From a virus, in the IMG/VR virus record IMGVR_UViG_3300042474_000541, positions 1-50,485 of that record: 50,485 nt of DNA; one strand, 5' to 3'. The number at the start of each line of letters is the position of its first letter. The stretch's first letter is position 1. Made by a program: the position numbers and the translations under genes. Shown here one piece after another: positions 14,433-22,748 of the stretch. A model generated the notes under the pieces. The model was not told the DNA's origin. It made no database searches and saw only the letters and a program-made list of their open reading frames with translations.

Positions 14433-15262
14433 AAAGGTCAGAATTAGTTGATAAATTAATCAAAGAAGGTATGTCAGAAAAGACATTAGTAAAATTTACT
14501 GATAAACAACTTAACAACTTAGCTGAAAGAATGATAGGTGAAGCTATCACAACTACTGCAGATGCATTATCTAAAAGTGCCGCATTACAAAATTTAGCAA
14601 AAAAACAAGACATTAAACTTGTTGGTGAAGAAGGAGAAGTTTCTGAAGAATTGAAAGGTAATCAAAAGAAATTAGATAAGAACCACAATGGTAAAATTGA
14701 TGGTCAAGATTTTAAAATATTAAGAGGTCAGAAAAAAGAAGTTAAAGAGGGTAAGAAATGTGATAGTTGTGGAGAATCTATAAAGGATTGTAAATGTGAC
14801 CATACACATATGGATGAATCTAAAGAAATAAAAAAATGGATTAATACATTGGCGGAAGAAAGTTTTCATAGTTTTACATCAAAAAATGAAATTATGGAAT
14901 TAATCAATGTTAAATTAAACGAATCAGAAGTACATGAGTACGGTCCAAATGTTAAAACCGGACACAATGGTTTACCAGAATTTATGACATATGATGCAAT
15001 TATGAGTAATGGACCAAAAATTGCACCGAGTAAACCTAAAGTTGACCCAGGTACAAAACCTAACAAACCTAAAACACCATTTCAACCTGGACCAAAGGTA
15101 AACCCTAATCCTAAGGCATTAGGTGAGGATAATCCTAAAATTGCTCCAAGCAAACCAAAGGTTAATCCTGGTACCAAACCAAATAAACCTATAACTCCGC
15201 TTAGACCCGGACCTAAAGTTAATCCTTTCCCTAAAGCAACAACTAAGGGAGATAAAAAATAA
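14429..15262 (+). CDS. Modular protein with EF-hand-like loop, Cys cluster and Pro/Lys tail repeats
   Basis: An N-terminal helical part (1-75) is followed by an EF-hand-like loop LDKNHNGKIDGQDF (about 82-95). Next is a Cys cluster CDSCGESIKDCKCDHTH (about 111-127) that could bind zinc. A helical stretch follows, and the C-terminal 85 residues hold two copies of a unit NGPKIAPSKPKVDPGTKPNKP...PGPKVNP. The tail is basic and extended. The gene overlaps its predecessor by 4 bases and precedes another unidentified structural candidate by 9. A virion role is inferred from context only. Confidence 0.6.
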   Translation: MKRSELVDKLIKEGMSEKTLVKFTDKQLNNLAERMIGEAITTTADALSKSAALQNLAKKQDIKLVGEEGEVSEELKGNQKKLDKNHNGKIDGQDFKILRGQKKEVKEGKKCDSCGESIKDCKCDHTHMDESKEIKKWINTLAEESFHSFTSKNEIMELINVKLNESEVHEYGPNVKTGHNGLPEFMTYDAIMSNGPKIAPSKPKVDPGTKPNKPKTPFQPGPKVNPNPKALGEDNPKIAPSKPKVNPGTKPNKPITPLRPGPKVNPFPKATTKGDKK

Positions 15263-15271
15263 TTTAGAAAT

Positions 15272-16768
15272 ATGAAATTATCTAAGAAAAATTTGTTATC
15301 TTTAATTAACGAAAATTTAAAAGAGATGGCAATGGATTTTGACACTCCCGATAGACCAAATCCCGATTTGCAATCTAAATTGGCTTCAGGAGATACACCC
15401 TTAAAAAAAATACCTTTTCCTAAAACAGGAAATGAACCTAACCAAAATTTTCAAGAACTTTTGGCTTCTGAGAGATATAGACAAATTGTAAATAATGTTA
15501 GACAATATACAAACTACCAAGGTACATTAAACGGTACTGAAATGGGTCCATTATTAACAATGATGTATACTGCACATAACAACATTATAAGACTTGAAAA
15601 TACACATAAAGAGGCTTTAGAACAATTAGCAATTGAAATTGTAAAAGAAGAAATGGGTATTGGTGAGGAAGTTGAGTTTGATGCAAAAATCGTTGGTATG
15701 AATCAAATCGATACGAGTGATTTCAATAGAGAACAGGGTCCTGAACAAAATCCAGATGAAGTTGATGTTGAAGATGAGGAAGACGATGAGGAAAATAACC
15801 AAGAACAACCTCAAGTTAATCCCGAAAATCAAGAAGTTGAAGAAGAATTATATATTGATTTAAAACAATTAGATTTAGAGAGAGCAAAATTAACTTTAAT
15901 TAATAGTATTATCCAAGGAGCATCAAAAAGGGGTCATTATATGTACCAACTTGTTGGTGAGAAACTTAGAGAAATTACAGGTTCTGATGAGTTATATAAT
16001 GACTATGGAGTGATGATGTCGGTTAACGATGCAAACTATTGGCAATTTAGTCCTGCAATGATTAAAGGGGCTTCTGATAGTGTTGCTGGTAAAGTTAAAA
16101 CGGAATTTCCTGGTGATGATGAGACAGGTGAAACCGGTGATGAAGGAGAAGAAGGTGGTGAAGAACAAGAAGAACAAAAAGTTAAAGTGATTGCAAGAGG
16201 AATTAATTTTCCAGTTTTAATACATGAATTAATTAAAGGTGTTTTTGAAATATTAGGTAGTCACGGACAACCGGGAGAATACACAAATCCACAAGATAGG
16301 GCAATGTATCAACAAGCTCAAAAGTTAGAAAGTACATTAGAAAAAGAAATGTGGACATTACTTTTGGGACCTGCAATTTGGGATAGAATTAGAGGACAGT
16401 TTCCAGACGAGGTAATTTTGGAAAATGGTAAGCAATTACAGAATTACATGTTAATGCACATCTTCCAACTACCAGCTAAACAGTTCTTAGTTTTAATGAA
16501 AGAAGTTGTTAGTAATAGTGAAAACGGAAAACGTTTAATGACAGATTTAATGGCATCAATTCAACAAATGTTTAACCAACAAGATTATGAAGAATCTTTG
16601 AATCAATTTAATGATGAATTGGAAACAATGTCAGAAGAGACTGAACCGGATGATTTAAAAGATTTCTTAAAGGGATTTAATATTGATTTATCAAGTGATG
16701 ATGGGGACGATGGAGATGATTTAGATGATTTGTTCAGACAATTAGGTATCGATAAACCTAAAGAATAA
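15272..16768 (+). CDS. Large putative head-assembly or virion protein
   Basis: A 498-residue protein with no recognised family. It begins with an amphipathic segment (KKNLLSLINENLKEMAMDF), has a central acidic run (about 155-190), a helical domain (200-265), a second acidic run (about 275-300) and a hydrophobic helical domain (310-440) with WTLLLGPAIWDRIRG. An Asp/Gly-rich C-terminus follows. The size and position directly before terminase, with a terminator between, suggest a head-related protein expressed late. Its function is unknown. Confidence 0.6.
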   Translation: MKLSKKNLLSLINENLKEMAMDFDTPDRPNPDLQSKLASGDTPLKKIPFPKTGNEPNQNFQELLASERYRQIVNNVRQYTNYQGTLNGTEMGPLLTMMYTAHNNIIRLENTHKEALEQLAIEIVKEEMGIGEEVEFDAKIVGMNQIDTSDFNREQGPEQNPDEVDVEDEEDDEENNQEQPQVNPENQEVEEELYIDLKQLDLERAKLTLINSIIQGASKRGHYMYQLVGEKLREITGSDELYNDYGVMMSVNDANYWQFSPAMIKGASDSVAGKVKTEFPGDDETGETGDEGEEGGEEQEEQKVKVIARGINFPVLIHELIKGVFEILGSHGQPGEYTNPQDRAMYQQAQKLESTLEKEMWTLLLGPAIWDRIRGQFPDEVILENGKQLQNYMLMHIFQLPAKQFLVLMKEVVSNSENGKRLMTDLMASIQQMFNQQDYEESLNQFNDELETMSEETEPDDLKDFLKGFNIDLSSDDGDDGDDLDDLFRQLGIDKPKE

Positions 16769-16772
16769 TATG

Positions 16773-16798
16773 AAGGAGGTTTTAAACCTCCTTTTTTT
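16773..16798 (+). terminator. Rho-independent terminator before the terminase gene
   Basis: AAGGAGGTTT pairs with AAACCTCCTT and is followed by seven T. It separates the pre-terminase run from the terminase-portal unit. The arms contain perfect Shine-Dalgarno and anti-Shine-Dalgarno sequences. Confidence 0.92.
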
Positions 16799-16799
16799 G

Positions 16800-16807
16800 T
16801 ATTTATA
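16800..16807 (+). promoter_or_regulatory. TATTTATA motif 3 nt before the terminase start
   Basis: The exact octamer ends 3 bases before the ATG at 16811. If it is a -7 type box, transcription would start at or next to the ATG, giving a leaderless mRNA. Confidence 0.55.
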
Positions 16808-16810
16808 TAT

Positions 16811-18586
16811 ATGAATTCCAAAATAGAACAACTAAAGGAGTATGCGAAAATTATAAAGGATGCACCATATGCGTTAAAAACATATTTGCAAACCTATGAC
16901 AATACTCAAAAAAAATATGTTCCATTAGAGTTGTTTCCTGACCAAATTCAATTAATTCAGGATTATGAAAATTATAATGAAAACATAACTAGAAAATATA
17001 GACAGGCTGGTGTTACTACGGTAACCGCCGCTTGGATTTCTAAAAAATTACAAACTGCAAAGGAAAGTGAACCAGAAAGGGTTCTTCTTATTGCAAATAA
17101 ACGTGATACTGCGGTAGAGATGGCTAATAAAGTTAGACACTTTATTGAACAATGGCCTGAGTGGATTAATGTTGGGTTTTCACCCGATAAGAACTCGGAG
17201 AGTAGATTTAGATTAAACAATGGGTGTGAGGTTAAGGCGGTAGCAACATCTGCAGATGCGTTACGTGGTTATACACCAACTATACTTGTATTTGATGAGG
17301 CGGCTTATATTGAAGCAGGTGAGGATTTTTGGGCAGCGTCTATGGCGTCCCTATCAACGGGGGGTAAGATTATTCTTATCTCAACACCAAATGGTTATGA
17401 CCCCATATATTATGGTGTTTATGACCAAGCATTACGTGGAATCAATGATTTCCATATAACAGATTTAAGATGGTTTAAAGACCCTCGTTATACTAAAGAT
17501 TTACATTGGGTTAAGTGTCAAGACATCTGTCATTATATGTTGAATAGAGAACAATATAATGATGATGAAGTTGTAATGAAGGATTTTAATCCAGAGAATT
17601 ATAATGAATATATTGAACAAGGATATAAACCGTTCTCTTCTTGGTTTGAATCAATGTCTAAGAAATTTAAATATGATAGACGTAAGATTGCTCAGGAATT
17701 GGAATGCGATTTCTTAGGTTCGGGTGATGGTGTTATTCCGGGTGATATTCAAGAGAACATTGCTAAGAATATGATACGTGTACCTAAAGAAAAATATATG
17801 CAGGGTACATTTTGGCATTGGAAGGAACCCGTTCAGGGACATCGTTACATTATGGGTGTAGATGTTAGTAGAGGTGATAGTGAAGACTTCTCCTCAATTA
17901 ATATTATCGACTTTGATGAAAGGGAACAGGTTGCAGAATACATTGGAAAAATACCTCCTGATGATTTGGCTGCAGTTGCGTATAAATGGGGTGTTTTGTA
18001 TGAGGCATATATTGTTATTGATATTACAGGGGGTATGGGTGTTGCAACGTCTAGGAAGTTACAAGAGATGCAATATAAAAATCTATACATCGATGGGATA
18101 AATACTCAAAATATATGGGAGTGGAATAAAAAGGCCATGGATAAAATCCCCGGTATAAATTTTAACAATAAAAGAACTCAAATAGTTGCTGCTTTCGAGG
18201 AACAATTAAGAAAGGGGTTTTTAGTTAGGTCAAGTAGATTATTAAATGAACTTAATACGTTTGTTTATATAAATGGTAGACCCGACCACATGAAAGGTGC
18301 TCACGATGATGCAATTATGAGTATGTCAATGGCGTTATATGCTGCCGATATGTGTTTCAATCAATTACAAAAGAACGAAAATGCAAATAAAGCAATGTTG
18401 GAATCTTGGACGATGTCAGAAAGATCGTATGAACCCAATAAATCGTTTTATTCTTACGGTACTGCATTTGACCAAATTGGTTCTATGGGGATTGATAATC
18501 AAAATTTATATCACCCAAATAATAATATGAATGTATCAAAGGACGCATATAGAGAACATATGTGGTTATTTGGTAAATCAAAATAA
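16811..18586 (+). CDS. 17: Terminase large subunit (T4 gp17-like)
   Basis: This is the motor that packages DNA into the prohead. The ATPase half has an atypical Walker A RQAGVTT (residues 64-70), Walker B TILVFDE (157-163) and coupling motif STPNG (191-195). The nuclease half has the first metal Asp in IMGVDVSRGDS (about residue 350), a second acidic strand AYIVIDITGGMG, and GAHDDAIMSMSMAL near residue 500. The length of 591 is close to T4 gp17 (610). It starts 12 bases after a terminator with its own motif. No separate small subunit is recognised nearby. Confidence 0.95.
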   Translation: MNSKIEQLKEYAKIIKDAPYALKTYLQTYDNTQKKYVPLELFPDQIQLIQDYENYNENITRKYRQAGVTTVTAAWISKKLQTAKESEPERVLLIANKRDTAVEMANKVRHFIEQWPEWINVGFSPDKNSESRFRLNNGCEVKAVATSADALRGYTPTILVFDEAAYIEAGEDFWAASMASLSTGGKIILISTPNGYDPIYYGVYDQALRGINDFHITDLRWFKDPRYTKDLHWVKCQDICHYMLNREQYNDDEVVMKDFNPENYNEYIEQGYKPFSSWFESMSKKFKYDRRKIAQELECDFLGSGDGVIPGDIQENIAKNMIRVPKEKYMQGTFWHWKEPVQGHRYIMGVDVSRGDSEDFSSINIIDFDEREQVAEYIGKIPPDDLAAVAYKWGVLYEAYIVIDITGGMGVATSRKLQEMQYKNLYIDGINTQNIWEWNKKAMDKIPGINFNNKRTQIVAAFEEQLRKGFLVRSSRLLNELNTFVYINGRPDHMKGAHDDAIMSMSMALYAADMCFNQLQKNENANKAMLESWTMSERSYEPNKSFYSYGTAFDQIGSMGIDNQNLYHPNNNMNVSKDAYREHMWLFGKSK

Positions 18587-18628
18587 GATTCCATTTATCA
18601 ATAATTTAGTTTATATTGTAAAGAAAAG

Positions 18629-18636
18629 TATTTATA
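18629..18636 (+). promoter_or_regulatory. TATTTATA motif 3 nt before the portal start
   Basis: The exact octamer ends 3 bases before the ATG at 18640, the same geometry as at the terminase gene. Confidence 0.55.
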
Positions 18637-18639
18637 TAC

Positions 18640-20475
18640 ATGGCAGAACAGAATCTTACCGTCTTTCAGAGATTAACAAAGGTGTTTGGTTACCCAAATC
18701 AAGCAAAACAAAAAAATGTTGCACCACCTTCGTTTAATTTCAACAAAGATGAAATATTAAAAACGGATAGTAGAGAAGAATATGAAAAGGCAATGTTACA
18801 AGCTCAACAGAGTCAATACATTGCAGATAAGTGGACTAAATTAGACCAATCACTTTACAATCAATCTGTTTATTACGAACCAAATAGGTTATCGGCATAT
18901 TACGATTATGAATCTATGGAGTTTACTCCCGAAATATCTGCGGCGTTAGACATTTACGCTGAAGAATCAACAACAATGTCTGAGAAAGGACAAATATTAA
19001 CAATATTTTCAGATTCAGATAGAGTTAAAAATATATTAGACGATTTATTCAATAACAAACTAGATGTTAACACTAACTTACAAATGTGGACTAGAGGTCT
19101 TTGTAAGTATGGTGATGATTTTGTTTATTTAAAAATAGACCCTGAAAAGGGAGTCGTTGGTTGTCAACAGTTACCAAATATTGAAATTGAGAGAATTGAA
19201 GGTGCGGCTTCTAAAACACCGAACTCATATACTGATATTAAAGTTCCAACAAGAGAGTTAAGATTTACTTGGAAGAATAAAGATTTAGAATTTCAAGCAT
19301 GGGAGATTGCACACTTTAGATTATTAGGTGATGATAGAAAACTTCCTTATGGAACTTCTATGTTAGACAAGATTAGAAGAATTTGGAAACAATTACTTCT
19401 TGCGGAAGATGCAATGTTAATTTACAGAACATCTAGAGCACCTGAAAGACGTGTGTTTAAAGTATTCGTTGGTAACATGGACGATAAGGATATTGAACCT
19501 TATGTACAACGTGTTGCTAACAAATTTAAAAGAGACCAAGTTTCAGATCCACGTAACGGTAATGTAGACATGAGATATAATCAAATGGCGGTAGACCAAG
19601 ATTATTTCATTCCTGTTCGTGACCCAGCACAAAGCAACCCAATTGAAACATTGCCGGGAGCACAAAATTTAGGTGAAATTGCCGATATTGAATATATTCA
19701 AAAAAAGTTATTAGCCGCATTACGTATCCCAAAGGCATTCTTAGGATTTGAAGAAGTTGTTGGTGAGGGTAAGAGTTTAGCATTAATGGATATTCGTTTT
19801 GCGAGAACGATTAATAGAATTCAAAAATCTATTATTCAAGAATTAAATAAAATTGCATTAGTACATTTATATCTTTTAGGTTTAGAAGATGAGTTAGATA
19901 ATTTTTCTTTATCGTTAACTAATCCTTCAGCACAATCTGATTTATTAAAAATAGAACAGTGGAAAGAAAAGATTACACTTTATAAAGACGCAACATCTGA
20001 CCAATCACAAGTCGGTATTTTACCAGTATCTCACACGTGGGCTAAAAAGAATATTCTTGGTATGAGTGATTCAGAGGTTATTTTAGATTTACAACAACAA
20101 AGACTTGAAAGGGCGATGGGATTTGAATTAACAAATACACAAAACATAATTAAACGTTCTGGCGTATTTGACGACGTGGATTCTAAGTATGGTATTTCTG
20201 AAGAAGAAAGACAAAAATTAGAAGCTGCAGGTGCAATGGGTGGTGATACTGCTGGTGCAGGAGCAATGGATATGGGTGGAGCACCCGCAACCCCTCCATC
20301 GGGAGGTGAGGGAGAAGCTCCATTGAGTGAATCTTTTACTAAATCTAAAAAATCAAAGATATTAAGTATGTTGGGGGAAGAAAAAGAAGGAAAAAATGTT
20401 TTATTTGATATGGAAAGAGCTCAACAGAATATTTATGAAATAGAAAATAAATTGAACGATATTATAAACGATTAA
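18640..20475 (+). CDS. 20: Portal protein (T4 gp20-like)
   Basis: The dodecameric portal nucleates head assembly and is the DNA channel. The 611-residue sequence contains typical gp20 stretches: YYDYESMEFTPEISAALDIYAEEST, LGDDRKLPYGTSMLDKIRRIWKQLLLAEDAMLIYRTSRAPERRVF, and the crown/stem region IPKAFLGFEEVVGEGKSLALMDIRFARTI. T4 gp20 is 524 residues. The extra length is a Gly/Ala/Met-rich C-terminal linker (about 530-560) and a basic amphipathic tail. It is followed after 2 bases by a prohead-core candidate, matching T4 order. Confidence 0.95.
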   Translation: MAEQNLTVFQRLTKVFGYPNQAKQKNVAPPSFNFNKDEILKTDSREEYEKAMLQAQQSQYIADKWTKLDQSLYNQSVYYEPNRLSAYYDYESMEFTPEISAALDIYAEESTTMSEKGQILTIFSDSDRVKNILDDLFNNKLDVNTNLQMWTRGLCKYGDDFVYLKIDPEKGVVGCQQLPNIEIERIEGAASKTPNSYTDIKVPTRELRFTWKNKDLEFQAWEIAHFRLLGDDRKLPYGTSMLDKIRRIWKQLLLAEDAMLIYRTSRAPERRVFKVFVGNMDDKDIEPYVQRVANKFKRDQVSDPRNGNVDMRYNQMAVDQDYFIPVRDPAQSNPIETLPGAQNLGEIADIEYIQKKLLAALRIPKAFLGFEEVVGEGKSLALMDIRFARTINRIQKSIIQELNKIALVHLYLLGLEDELDNFSLSLTNPSAQSDLLKIEQWKEKITLYKDATSDQSQVGILPVSHTWAKKNILGMSDSEVILDLQQQRLERAMGFELTNTQNIIKRSGVFDDVDSKYGISEEERQKLEAAGAMGGDTAGAGAMDMGGAPATPPSGGEGEAPLSESFTKSKKSKILSMLGEEKEGKNVLFDMERAQQNIYEIENKLNDIIND

Positions 20476-20477
20476 AA

Positions 20478-21224
20478 ATGAACAAATTCGGGGTTATTAA
20501 AACCAAAATGTTGACAAAATTAACTGAGTCTTATTCTAAAGAAAATAAGAAAGAAGTTAAGGATATATTAAACACAATTAAAGAAAACAAAGCGTTTAAA
20601 GAAATGTATTTGTTTTATGAAGAAATTGAAAACAAATATATTGAAGATAAGGAAACCGCAAAATTGTATGTTGAGGGATTAAACACATATTTTGGTCAAC
20701 CAATGGGTAATTGGAATGAGTTAAATGTATTTTGTGAATCTCTACATAGTAAATTGGGTGACATCGAAATAGAAACTAACGAATTATATGAGTCTTTAGA
20801 TATGTTATCTGAAAAAGATTCATTATCAAATATTGAAAAGAAAGTAATAGCTAAAAATAAATTAGTAAATTATTTAACAACTAAAAAGGAAATACAAGAA
20901 TCTAAAGGTTCGACATTAGTACCAAACGAATCATTATTACAGGCCGTTTTGGCAAACAATTTTAATATATTATATTCTAATACATTATCAGAATCGGAAA
21001 AAGAAGAGTTAAAAACTATCTTATCAATTCCTCAAGAGGAACTATCAACCAAAACAACAGAATTAAAAGAATCAATTATTAATCAGGTATCTACACTTTT
21101 AAGTGAATCGAATGACACCGGTTTAACCACTAAATTAAATAAAGTAAAAGATGAAGTTACTCAAATGACAACATCTAAGTACAATTACTACAGATTAACA
21201 GAATTAAAAAACGGTCTTAATTAA
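20478..21224 (+). CDS. Prohead-core candidate protein between portal and protease
   Basis: The 248-residue protein is predominantly helical and rich in Lys/Glu/Asn, with no enzyme motif. It occupies the slot of T4 genes 67/68 (prohead core) between portal and protease, but I cannot align it to them by eye. The last codons lie within a perfect palindromic terminator shared with the convergent bS21 gene. A core/scaffold role is inferred from position and composition. Confidence 0.6.
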   Translation: MNKFGVIKTKMLTKLTESYSKENKKEVKDILNTIKENKAFKEMYLFYEEIENKYIEDKETAKLYVEGLNTYFGQPMGNWNELNVFCESLHSKLGDIEIETNELYESLDMLSEKDSLSNIEKKVIAKNKLVNYLTTKKEIQESKGSTLVPNESLLQAVLANNFNILYSNTLSESEKEELKTILSIPQEELSTKTTELKESIINQVSTLLSESNDTGLTTKLNKVKDEVTQMTTSKYNYYRLTELKNGLN

Positions 21225-21235
21225 GACCGTTTTTT
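21206..21235. terminator. Bidirectional palindromic terminator encoding both C-termini
   Basis: A perfect 30-base palindrome (six A, CGGTCTTAA, TTAAGACCG, six T) terminates the core-candidate gene on the plus strand and the bS21 gene on the minus strand. Both stops lie inside it (21222-21224 and 21217-21219), so both proteins end in the same residues, KNGLN. Confidence 0.93.
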
Positions 21236-21408
21236 ATTTGTTGAACATACACAGCTTTTAAAACTTCTTTTCTTCTAGTAACTGAAGGTTTTTCAAATTG
21301 TTGTCTTTCCCTCAATTTTTGAATTTGCTTAGTTTTTTGAACCTTTTGTTTATAGGTTCTAAGTGCACTTTCAATACTTTTTTCTTTTGTTAAATCGATA
21401 ATAATCAT
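21217..21408 (-). CDS. rpsU: Ribosomal protein bS21 (phage-encoded)
   Basis: The 63-residue protein aligns over its whole length with bacterial bS21. It has an N-terminal beta strand MIIIDLTKEKSIESALRTYKQKVQKT, then LRERQQFEKPSVTRRKEVLKA with the family's R-x-R-x-x-(F/Y)-E-K-P-S signature. The C-terminal extension (VYVQQIKNGLN) resembles that of Bacteroidota bS21. bS21 binds the 30S platform near the anti-Shine-Dalgarno site. The gene sits on the opposite strand within the head operon, has its own TATATTTG box and lacks a Shine-Dalgarno. Phage bS21 is known from large phages; it may adapt host ribosomes to phage mRNAs. Confidence 0.93.
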   Translation of the reverse strand: MIIIDLTKEKSIESALRTYKQKVQKTKQIQKLRERQQFEKPSVTRRKEVLKAVYVQQIKNGLN

Positions 21409-21426
21409 AATATAATAAGTATACTA

Positions 21427-21434
21427 CAAATATA
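21427..21434 (-). promoter_or_regulatory. Host-type promoter box upstream of bS21
   Basis: On the minus strand TATATTTG matches TAnnTTTG and lies 18 bases before the bS21 ATG. The intervening leader is pure A/T-rich with no Shine-Dalgarno. The -33 element is not clear. Confidence 0.55.
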
Positions 21435-21515
21435 TAAAATTATTTTTGGTTTTGTAAGTTTTTTTTCTTATTTTTTAGATAACACCATAAAATAATATAT
21501 AATAATGAGAAATTA

Positions 21516-21941
21516 ATGAAAACAGGTAAGTATATCCCATTAGGGACTTACAATAATGTAAAAATTGGTTATGGTACCGTAGATTTTAAAAATCTTAAAA
21601 CCGTTTATTTGAAATTGAATTCATGGGTACAACCAGAAAATGATACTGAAGATTATAATCAAACCATTTCAAAGACAAGAAGAAAAATAAAAGAATCAAT
21701 ATACAATCTTAAAGATTCAAATTTTAAAGACCAATGTATTGTTGATTTAGATATAAGAACAAAAGGTATTAAGTTAGAAAAAAGGTCATTCATGAACCTC
21801 GAAATAACTTTATATGTTGAGAAACAATTTGATGTTAAATCAAAAGAAATTAAAAATACAATTAAAAATTTATTGGTAGATGTTGTTAATGACGGTTTAA
21901 TTGATAAAAAACTGTTCAATTTTCACAAAAGCAAGAAATAA
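21516..21941 (+). CDS. Unidentified 141-residue basic protein
   Basis: A mixed alpha/beta protein, Lys-rich, with the pattern VYLKLNSWVQPEN...KTRRKIKESIYNL...IVDLDIRTKGIKLEKRSFMNLEITLYV...IKNLLVDVVNDGLI. It has no signal peptide. It lies between the bS21 gene (opposite strand) and the prohead protease. The alternating beta pattern with a positive surface hints at a nucleic-acid or ribosome-associated role, but no family was recognised. The start ATG at 21516 has an A/T-rich leader. Confidence 0.55.
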   Translation: MKTGKYIPLGTYNNVKIGYGTVDFKNLKTVYLKLNSWVQPENDTEDYNQTISKTRRKIKESIYNLKDSNFKDQCIVDLDIRTKGIKLEKRSFMNLEITLYVEKQFDVKSKEIKNTIKNLLVDVVNDGLIDKKLFNFHKSKK

Positions 21942-21955
21942 CTTGGTTCTTGATG

Positions 21956-21963
21956 TATTTATA
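21956..21963 (+). promoter_or_regulatory. TATTTATA motif upstream of the prohead protease
   Basis: An exact octamer lies 16 bases before the ATG at 21980. Confidence 0.5.
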
Positions 21964-21979
21964 GTAATAAAATCTATAA

Positions 21980-22663
21980 ATGAAGATATTAGGACCAAAA
22001 GAGACGGGGCACGGAATTTTAATAGAGTACGATGCTGGTCACGTTTCACCAGAGGATAACAAACAAATTATTAAAGAGGCGAAGGATATGGACTTTTCAC
22101 AAGACCTTATCCTTTATGCCGTTTTGCAAAAATACGACACTGCAAATAAGAACGGAAGGATTTATCCTGAGATGTTACTTAAGAGAGAAAACGAGAAATA
22201 TCAATCACTTATCAAAAAGGGTGGAGCACTTAATGAATTAAACCATCCCTCATCTTCACTTATCGACTTAGATAGAGTATCCCATTCAATTCTTGAAACA
22301 TGGTGGGACGGTAAAATCCTAATGGGTAAAATTAAATTATTCACTTCTCCAGGTTGGAGAAAGATGGGTATTGTATCTACTAGAGGAGACCAAGCTGCAA
22401 TGTTAATTATGAACGGAGCAACTTTAGGTATATCTTCTCGTGGTGTTGGTTCACTTAAAAATGTAAAAGGACAAAATATTGTTCAGGAGGACTTCGAGTT
22501 AGTGTGTTTTGATTTAGTATCATCACCATCAACTCCAGGTGCGTATGTTTTTGCGGACCAATCTGAAAGAGACCAATATCAAGAGTCTGAAGAGAAAAAA
22601 CCCCAAGTTGAGGATAGAATGAAAAAATTAATGGGAAATTTAGATACTTTTTTATCTAAATAA
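21980..22663 (+). CDS. 21: Prohead maturation protease (T4 gp21-like)
   Basis: This serine protease is active inside the prohead and cleaves scaffold and capsid proteins. It is 227 residues long (T4 gp21 is 212). The catalytic His is in GALNELNHPSS (His89) and the nucleophile Ser in LGISSRGVGS (Ser152 or Ser153). The following GxxSLK and CFDLVSSPSTPGAYV segments are typical of the family. It precedes scaffold and capsid genes as in T4. A gap of 85 bases with a late-type motif separates it from the scaffold gene. Confidence 0.93.
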   Translation: MKILGPKETGHGILIEYDAGHVSPEDNKQIIKEAKDMDFSQDLILYAVLQKYDTANKNGRIYPEMLLKRENEKYQSLIKKGGALNELNHPSSSLIDLDRVSHSILETWWDGKILMGKIKLFTSPGWRKMGIVSTRGDQAAMLIMNGATLGISSRGVGSLKNVKGQNIVQEDFELVCFDLVSSPSTPGAYVFADQSERDQYQESEEKKPQVEDRMKKLMGNLDTFLSK

Positions 22664-22717
22664 TAAATTTTATAGGGGTAGTTATATCGAAAAAGAGAAT
22701 TTTTCATAAAAACGTAC

Positions 22718-22725
22718 TATTTATA
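22718..22725 (+). promoter_or_regulatory. TATTTATA motif upstream of the scaffold gene
   Basis: An exact octamer (within CTATTTATAAG) lies 23 bases before the ATG at 22749. Confidence 0.55.
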
Positions 22726-22748
22726 AGATAATAAAACAAAATTTCACA

